13,341 nucleotides of DNA. It comes from Chloroflexota bacterium (GTDB taxonomy: Bacteria > Chloroflexota > Anaerolineae > B4-G1 > SLSP01). The notes beneath the pieces are model-generated. The model saw nothing but the letters and a program-made list of their open reading frames with translations, made no database searches and had not been told where the DNA came from. Positions 5,542 to 13,341 of the stretch are shown here, one piece after another (positions within the stretch are counted from its first letter, which is position 1; each line of letters starts with the position of its first letter). Where the stretch lies: contig JAKJAE010000038.1 of the NCBI GenBank assembly GCA_022707665.1, positions 306 to 13,646 of the forward strand, in the 5' to 3' direction. The translations under genes and the position numbers were made by a program.

Positions 5542-8466
5542 TCAGGCGCCCCAAAACCACGAGGGCTCGTCCTGACCTGCGCCGTCTCCGTCCGATGGAT
5601 CGTAGATATCGTCATCGGAAATGGCCACCGTGGCTGCTGTGGGCAGAGGCTGACCCGACAACCACCGCTCGGCAACAGATCCGAGGCTCGCACGCCGCCC
5701 GAGGTGTACCCGGGGATCGGGCAACGAGTCGATGAAGCGCCTCCCATAGGACTTGGTCAACAGGCGCCGGTCCAGGACTACCGCAATGCCCTGATCCGAG
5801 GCCGTGCGGATTAGCCGCCCGAAACCTTGCAGGAAGCGTAACACCGCCTCCGGAACCATGTACTCGTTGAAGGCATCCTCGTACATACTCGCACGAGCAG
5901 CCACAATCGGATCATCAGGCACGTCGAACGGCAGCTTCACGATCACCAGACACGACAATGCCTCACCGGACACATCAACACCCTCCCAGAAAGACCGGGT
6001 CCCCAGAAGGACGACGCGCTCGCCCGTACGGAAGCTCTCCAGTAGCTGAGCTCGCGATGTCCCGTTGCCCTGCGAGAGAACCGTGATTCCCTCACGCGCA
6101 AGGGGAAGGGTGATCGCATCCGTCGTGGCTCGAAGCTGACTGTAGGAGGTGAACAGAGCCAACGCACGCCCCTTTGTCGATCGGAACAGGTCAACAAGCG
6201 TCTCGTCCACGGCATGCTGGTAACCGGACTCATTGGGCTCGGGAACATCCGACACGATGTACACTAGAGCCACGGACGGGTAGTCGAATGGCGACCCAAG
6301 CGCCAACTCAGCAGCGCCCTCTGGCACCCCCAATCGCTCGCGGACATAGTCGAAACTCCCCTCGATCCGCAAAGTCGCCGAGGTGAGCACAATGGCGCGT
6401 TTCTTGTCGAACAAGTGCTCGCGGATCAGCGGGCCCACCTGAAGCGGCACAGTCGTAACAGTGAAGGGATTACGATTCCGCACTTCAAACCAGCTCACGG
6501 CGTTGGCTGAGGGAGACATGATCAGTTGCTGAAGGTTGGTCCGCGCCTCACCTAACACGCGCCGTATCGCCAGTAATCGGTTACGGGCATTCTCCAATGC
6601 GGGCAAGTTGCTCTCGACGGCCGCATCGAGTCCCATCGCCAGTTGGTCCAGGCCTTCCAGAAGCTGTCCAAAGGGCGGATCCACCTGCGACCAGAGCTGC
6701 CCAACCGTGTCCCAAGCAACATCGTCTCGCAGTTCGTCGGTGATCCGCAGGCGCGTTCCATACGCCCCACCGCGCCCCACACGGCTTTCCAGCAGCCCCT
6801 CGAGCGTTGCAAACAGGGCTTCGACGCCGCGTTGTGCCCGATCTGCCAGACTGCCCAACGTCACCATCACATCGCGGACTCGAGTCCCTGCACTACGCGA
6901 CAGTTTGTCCGAGGCAGCCGCGATTTCGTCAAGGAGCCCTGGGACCGACCTACTCGGGCGCAACAGGCCATCAAATGCTCGCTGCAGTTCCGGCCACGTC
7001 ACCGAGTAACGCAGGGACTCAGTAGTGGCGCCCTCCAGATGGTGTGCCTCGTCGATAATGAGCAGATCGTATTCCGGCAGCACACGATTCTGCGTAGCAA
7101 TGTCCGCAAGGAGTAACGCGTGATTCACGATCAGGAGGTGTGCCGACTCGGCCTTCGCACGGGCTCGGTAGAAGAAGCACGTGTCGTTGAGGAAAAAGGG
7201 GCAGCGCTCCGGGTTGCAGGCTTCGGTCGCTGCCGAGATCGTGTACCAGACTTCCCTTTCGGGCTGTGTCGGGAGGAAGAGGCCGTCGCCGTCGCCGTCA
7301 AGCGTGTTGGGTAGCCACAGCAGCACCTTGGCCAACACTCGCATCTCATCTTCGCTCATTGGGCCACGGCGCCTTAGCGCCTCGAACTGCTGTCGACAGA
7401 GATAGTGCGATCGCCCCTTGAGAACCTGCGAGCGGAACTCATACAGTGAACGAGCCAACTGTGGGATATCCTTGTTGGCCAGTTGTTCCTGAAGATTGAT
7501 CGTATTGGTCGAGATCACGACCCGCTGCTCGTTCATCACCGCCCACTCCACAGCAGGAAGCAAGTACGCGAGGGACTTGCCGGTTCCTGTGCCAGCCTCG
7601 ACGAGCAGGTGCCCACCCATGTTAAAGGCCTCACCCACAGCCTGCATCATCTCGACCTGTTGGTCGCGGTACTCGTATTCGGGGTACGCAGCCGCGATAG
7701 GTCCACCAGGTTGTAGAAGCTCCGTGAGCGCCGCCAGATCGATCTCCCGGGGCTCACACCTTGGGTTCAGCGGTGGACTTAGTTCCTCGCCTTCAACAAA
7801 GAGCGGGCCGGTGCCCTCCAGTCCGCGCCGGGCGGCCATCTGGGCCCCAATCGCGCCCTGGAAACCACGGCGCTGACGTACGTAAAGAGCATCGCCGAAA
7901 AACTGCGTCGCTCCCCAGGTTACCCGGCGCCCCAACCGCACGATTTCCTCGAGAGTCTCGGGCGCGAGCTGTGCGGCGCGCTCCATCAGGACCCGGAACA
8001 GCGCATAGGTCATCTTCGCGTCGTCGAGCGCACGATGGGTCTGGGCCGGGAGCTCGATGCCCAGCTCCTTCACCAGGTTCTGGAGGCTGTAGCGACTCGC
8101 GTGGGGAACCAGGATTCCGGCAAGCTCGAAGGTGTCGATGGCGGGGTTTTCGTGCAGGATACGCTGGCGCCGAAGGAATCCCAGGTCGAAGCCCACGTTG
8201 TGACCGATCAGGGGGTCGCGGCCCGCAAAATCGGCAAGCCGGCGTGCGGCTTCCTGTGGATAGATCGCTCCGACCAGGTCGGAGTCGCGAATGCCCGTCA
8301 GTTCGGTGATGAACGGAGGTAGTTTTCTTCCAGGGTTGACGAACGTGGAGAAGTGCGCCAGCACACGGCTCTGATCAACCCGCACCGCGCCGATCTCGAT
8401 GATCGCGTCCTGTGTTGGATCAAGCCCTGTCGTCTCGATATCCAGGCAAACGTACGTCTTCGACAT
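5542..8466 (-). CDS. DnaQ-type exonuclease fused to DinG-family Fe-S DNA helicase
   Basis: A 974-residue two-part DNA metabolism enzyme. The N-terminal DEDDh 3'-5' exonuclease (about 1-165) shows DIETTG (Asp9, Glu11), GHNVGFD (Asp94) and HRALDD (His144, Asp149), so its catalytic set is complete. The C-terminal XPD/DinG superfamily 2 helicase (about 255-925) shows Walker A AGTGTGKS (291-298). It has four cysteines at 357, 417, 422 and 430 placed like the DinG [4Fe-4S] ligands, and DEAH at 472-475. Later motifs are LTSATL (694-699), GTRSFWEGVDVSG (822-834) and QGFGRLIR (880-887). The last 30 or so residues are acidic and probably disordered. DinG resolves R-loops and other structures; Gram-positive exonuclease-fused DinG lacks the cluster, whereas this one keeps it. 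ATG at 8466 has GAGAGGA upstream. First gene of an operon with plsX and the NERD gene. Confidence 0.93.
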   Translation of the reverse strand: MSKTYVCLDIETTGLDPTQDAIIEIGAVRVDQSRVLAHFSTFVNPGRKLPPFITELTGIRDSDLVGAIYPQEAARRLADFAGRDPLIGHNVGFDLGFLRRQRILHENPAIDTFELAGILVPHASRYSLQNLVKELGIELPAQTHRALDDAKMTYALFRVLMERAAQLAPETLEEIVRLGRRVTWGATQFFGDALYVRQRRGFQGAIGAQMAARRGLEGTGPLFVEGEELSPPLNPRCEPREIDLAALTELLQPGGPIAAAYPEYEYRDQQVEMMQAVGEAFNMGGHLLVEAGTGTGKSLAYLLPAVEWAVMNEQRVVISTNTINLQEQLANKDIPQLARSLYEFRSQVLKGRSHYLCRQQFEALRRRGPMSEDEMRVLAKVLLWLPNTLDGDGDGLFLPTQPEREVWYTISAATEACNPERCPFFLNDTCFFYRARAKAESAHLLIVNHALLLADIATQNRVLPEYDLLIIDEAHHLEGATTESLRYSVTWPELQRAFDGLLRPSRSVPGLLDEIAAASDKLSRSAGTRVRDVMVTLGSLADRAQRGVEALFATLEGLLESRVGRGGAYGTRLRITDELRDDVAWDTVGQLWSQVDPPFGQLLEGLDQLAMGLDAAVESNLPALENARNRLLAIRRVLGEARTNLQQLIMSPSANAVSWFEVRNRNPFTVTTVPLQVGPLIREHLFDKKRAIVLTSATLRIEGSFDYVRERLGVPEGAAELALGSPFDYPSVALVYIVSDVPEPNESGYQHAVDETLVDLFRSTKGRALALFTSYSQLRATTDAITLPLAREGITVLSQGNGTSRAQLLESFRTGERVVLLGTRSFWEGVDVSGEALSCLVIVKLPFDVPDDPIVAARASMYEDAFNEYMVPEAVLRFLQGFGRLIRTASDQGIAVVLDRRLLTKSYGRRFIDSLPDPRVHLGRRASLGSVAERWLSGQPLPTAATVAISDDDIYDPSDGDGAGQDEPSWFWGA

Positions 8467-8493
8467 TCAGGTCCTCTCCGGTCGTTCGCTGAC

Positions 8494-8522
8494 ATTATAC
8501 CGCGGATGCCCATTTCTACACT
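8494..8522 (-). promoter_or_regulatory. Promoter candidate for the helicase-plsX-NERD operon
   Basis: On the minus strand there is a perfect TATAAT (8499-8494), about 28 bases upstream of the helicase start codon. That would give a short leader of roughly 20 bases carrying the ribosome site. The sequence at a 17-base spacing is AGTGTA, a poor -35, so strength depends on the -10 box or on an activator. Confidence 0.5.
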
Positions 8523-8637
8523 TCGCCTTGAACACCGCTGGCCCGTGGTCCGATGGTATATCCCCACCGCGGCCTTGGGCCAACCTTGGCCACACCATCA
8601 GGAAACCACCTGCGCCGACGCCGCCACCGCCCGGGAC

Positions 8638-8666
8638 TTGTCCTCTACCGGGCCTTTACATACAAT
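8638..8666 (+). promoter_or_regulatory. Sigma70-type promoter for adenine deaminase
   Basis: TTGTCC (8638-8643), a 17-base spacer and TACAAT (8661-8666) form a good -35/-10 pair. The expected transcript start is near 8673, leaving about 66 bases of leader before the ATG. The leader contains a small stem, TCCGG (8688-8692) with CCGGA (8698-8702). I see no purine-riboswitch pattern, which might have been expected for this gene. Confidence 0.6.
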
Positions 8667-8738
8667 GCGACCAACGACTACACCGTTTCCGGGCTTGCCG
8701 GACATCCCTCAGACTGATACAGGCTGACAGGAGGCCCT

Positions 8739-10463
8739 ATGGATCAGATGGAGCTTTCCCACCTTCTTGCCGTCGCGCGCGGCGATGAGCCCGCCGACCT
8801 TCTGTTGACGAATGGCCGCGTGGTCAACGTCTTCACCGGCGAGATCCTGGAAGCCCAGCTCGCCATCGCCGGTGACCGCATCGCTGCAGTTGGGCATGGC
8901 TACAATGGGAACCAAGTAGTTGACCTGCACGGGAGCTTGATCGTGCCTGGCCTGATCGACACGCACGTGCACATCGAATCGTCTATGTGCAGCCCGCGTG
9001 AGTTCGCGCGTCTCGTGCTGCCCCACGGCGTCACCACAGTGGTTGCAGACCCTCACGAGATCGCCAATGTGGCCGGGGGCAACGGGATCAGGTACATGCT
9101 CGACGCCTCTGAGGGCCTACCATTGACGGTCTTCGTCACTTTGCCGTCGTGTGTGCCTGCTACAACCATGGGCACAGCGGGAGCAAGCCTTGAGGCTAAG
9201 GACCTGATTCCATTGCGTAAGCACAAGCGAGTCCTCGGGTTGGCTGAATTCATGAACGTTCCAGGTGCCGCACTTGGCCTACCCGGGGCTGCGGAGAAGT
9301 TGCTTGCTTTCCAGGATGGTCACATCGATGGCCATGCACCCGGTATCACCGGGCGGCTATTGCAGGCATACATCGCGGCAGGCCCATCGACGGACCACGA
9401 GAGTGGGAGTGCCGGGGAGGCCCTGGAGAAAGCGCGCCTGGGGATGACAGTTCTCGTGCGTGAGGCCACATCGGCTCGCAACCTCCAGGATGTGCTACCC
9501 GCCGTGACCGCGGCCAATGCGAGACGATTTGCGTTCGCCACCGACGACCGTCATCCTGCCGACTTGATCGACACCGGGACGATCGATAACCACGTGAGGC
9601 TGGCCATTGCCGCCGGGCTGGATCCGGTCACGGTCGTGACTATGGCCACCCTTAACGGTGCCGAGGCCTTCGGTCTCCGTGATCGTGGCGCGATCGGGCC
9701 GGGACGCCGGGCAGACCTCGTGATCACGCAATCCCTCGATGACTTCCGTGCGGACGTGGTCGTTGCCGGAGGTCGCGTCGTTGCAGAACACGGAGCACTG
9801 ACCGCACCGCTGGATGATCAGCCCATCGACCTGACCGCTGTCGGGCAGAGTGTCGCGGTGGATCTCGACAGCCTGACCTTGAGCATTCCGGCGCAGGGCA
9901 GTTTGATGCGGGTGATCGGCGTCAACCCTGACACCCTCATCACCGAACTGCGACTGCTGCCCGCCTCGCTTGCTCGTGGCGAGGCTGTCGTCGACCTAGA
10001 TCGCGACCTCCTCAAGGTCGCCACCATCGAGCGCCATCGCGGCACGGGCAACGTCGGCCTCGGGTTCGTCCAGGGGCTGGGGCTCAAGGCAGGCGCGATC
10101 GCCGGCACTGTGGCCCACGACTGCCACAACATCACGGTCGCGGGAGTCAGTGATGCCGAGATGCTAGCCGCTGTACACGCACTCAAGGAATTGGGCGGCG
10201 GGCTAGTGGCGGTACACGACTGCAAGCTGCTCGCCGCGGTGCCTTTGCCCATCGGTGGGCTTATGTCGGACCGCCCCGCGGAGGTCGTGCGTCACCAGAT
10301 GGATGAGCTGCTCGCGGCAGTCCATGGACTGGGATCGCCTCTCCACGACCCCCTCATGCAACTCGGTTTCCTGGCACTTGAGGTCATCCCGCACCTCAAA
10401 CTGACCGATCTCGGGCTCGTTGACGTCGATGCGTTCGAGTTGGTAAGCCTCTGGGCCGGCTAA
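8739..10463 (+). CDS. ade: Adenine deaminase
   Basis: This enzyme of the amidohydrolase superfamily converts adenine to hypoxanthine and ammonia in purine salvage, in the cytosol, using a dinuclear metal site. Its 574 residues fit the family. It shows PGLIDTHVHIESSM (70-83) with metal ligands His76 and His78, VVADPHEIANV (101-111), LAEFMN with Glu170, the metal-ligand motif GHAPG (198-202), TDHE (218-221), REATSARNL (241-249), TDDRHPADL (268-276) and the C-terminal AHDCHNITVAG (459-469). That last segment is characteristic of Ade as opposed to other amidohydrolases. The ATG at 8739 follows CAGGAGG with a short gap; a second ATG at 8748 is possible but further from the site. The gene stands alone, divergent from the helicase operon and convergent with valS, with its own promoter and terminator. 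Confidence 0.95.
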   Translation: MDQMELSHLLAVARGDEPADLLLTNGRVVNVFTGEILEAQLAIAGDRIAAVGHGYNGNQVVDLHGSLIVPGLIDTHVHIESSMCSPREFARLVLPHGVTTVVADPHEIANVAGGNGIRYMLDASEGLPLTVFVTLPSCVPATTMGTAGASLEAKDLIPLRKHKRVLGLAEFMNVPGAALGLPGAAEKLLAFQDGHIDGHAPGITGRLLQAYIAAGPSTDHESGSAGEALEKARLGMTVLVREATSARNLQDVLPAVTAANARRFAFATDDRHPADLIDTGTIDNHVRLAIAAGLDPVTVVTMATLNGAEAFGLRDRGAIGPGRRADLVITQSLDDFRADVVVAGGRVVAEHGALTAPLDDQPIDLTAVGQSVAVDLDSLTLSIPAQGSLMRVIGVNPDTLITELRLLPASLARGEAVVDLDRDLLKVATIERHRGTGNVGLGFVQGLGLKAGAIAGTVAHDCHNITVAGVSDAEMLAAVHALKELGGGLVAVHDCKLLAAVPLPIGGLMSDRPAEVVRHQMDELLAAVHGLGSPLHDPLMQLGFLALEVIPHLKLTDLGLVDVDAFELVSLWAG

Positions 10464-10475
10464 TTGACCCAGACC

Positions 10476-10517
10476 ACAGGGGCGCCACACCAGTGCGGCG
10501 CCCCTGTCGATTTTGTT
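10476..10517 (+). terminator. Intrinsic terminator of adenine deaminase
   Basis: A perfect 11-bp stem pairs ACAGGGGCGCC (10476-10486) with GGCGCCCCTGT (10497-10507) around a 10-base loop. It is followed on the plus strand by CGATTTTGTTT. It begins 12 bases after the adenine deaminase stop. The stem also lies 17 bases past the stop of convergent valS. The minus-strand side has no U-run, so it is mainly a plus-strand terminator, though the stem could also form in the valS message. Confidence 0.85.
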
Positions 10518-10524
10518 TGACTGC

Positions 10525-13260
<2,736 letters not shown>

Positions 13261-13341
13261 AGTCTCTTCTCCTCCCGCAGCCTTCAGGTTCATTGTCTTG
13301 AGAGCACCCGTTTCGTCATAATGCACCGGCACGCACACCAA

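Noticed and set aside
4788..5735. Open frame of 315 codons on the plus strand, opposite plsX
   Set aside because: Shadow of plsX and of the 3' end of the helicase gene; no family features.
8569..8596. GGCC/TTGG-rich stretch in the divergent promoter region as an operator or repeat
   Set aside because: The repeats GGCCTTGG, GGGCCAA and CTTGGCC do not form a clean inverted or direct repeat when aligned base by base.
13261..13341. Longer valS start (TTG at 13341 or ATG at 13293)
   Set aside because: ATG at 13260 has GGGAGGAG just upstream and gives the normal ValRS N-terminus; the extra residues do not resemble the family.

Overview
This 13.3 kb window is a chromosomal stretch from a bacterium. 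I see no tRNA, rRNA, CRISPR array or insertion sequence. The style of several proteins suggests a member of the Chloroflexota, probably Anaerolineae-like: the membrane NERD protein, the PlsX with a hydrophobic expansion, the DnaQ-DinG fusion and the insertion in ValRS. This placement rests on recalled resemblance, not on a search.

Layout. (1) 1-3366, minus strand: a peptide/nickel-type (Dpp/Opp family) ABC importer operon, transcribed right to left in the order lipoprotein substrate-binding protein (1717-3366), DppB-like permease (581-1603), DppC-like permease (571 to beyond the left edge). The ATPase genes are not in the window. A strong GC hairpin (1667-1695) lies between the binding-protein gene and the permeases, where it could lower permease expression relative to the binding protein. 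(2) 3367-3714: a gene-poor leader and intergenic stretch with a possible 20-codon leader ORF, weak promoter candidates and the terminator of the next operon. (3) 3715-8466, minus strand: a compact three-gene operon of exonuclease-DinG helicase, plsX and a membrane NERD-domain protein, ending at an intrinsic terminator (3661-3694). (4) 8467-8738: a divergent promoter region with a good sigma70-type promoter in each direction. (5) 8739-10463, plus strand: adenine deaminase, followed by an intrinsic terminator. (6) 10525-13260, minus strand: valyl-tRNA synthetase, convergent with adenine deaminase.

The most striking content is in the ABC importer. The substrate-binding protein appears to be a natural circular permutant of the SBP_bac_5 (DppA/OppA) fold. 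After a normal lipoprotein signal peptide, the half that is normally C-terminal comes first, followed by a low-complexity linker and then the half that is normally N-terminal. The protein stops exactly where the canonical protein would continue into the first half. In the same operon, the DppC-like permease carries an insertion right after its first membrane helix and FAPYDP motif. That insertion looks like one lobe of a different periplasmic-binding fold (SBP_bac_3/PBP2 style). The importer may therefore have a rearranged soluble receptor plus a second ligand-sensing module built into the channel. I know of no described system of this kind; that is a statement of memory, not of a literature search.
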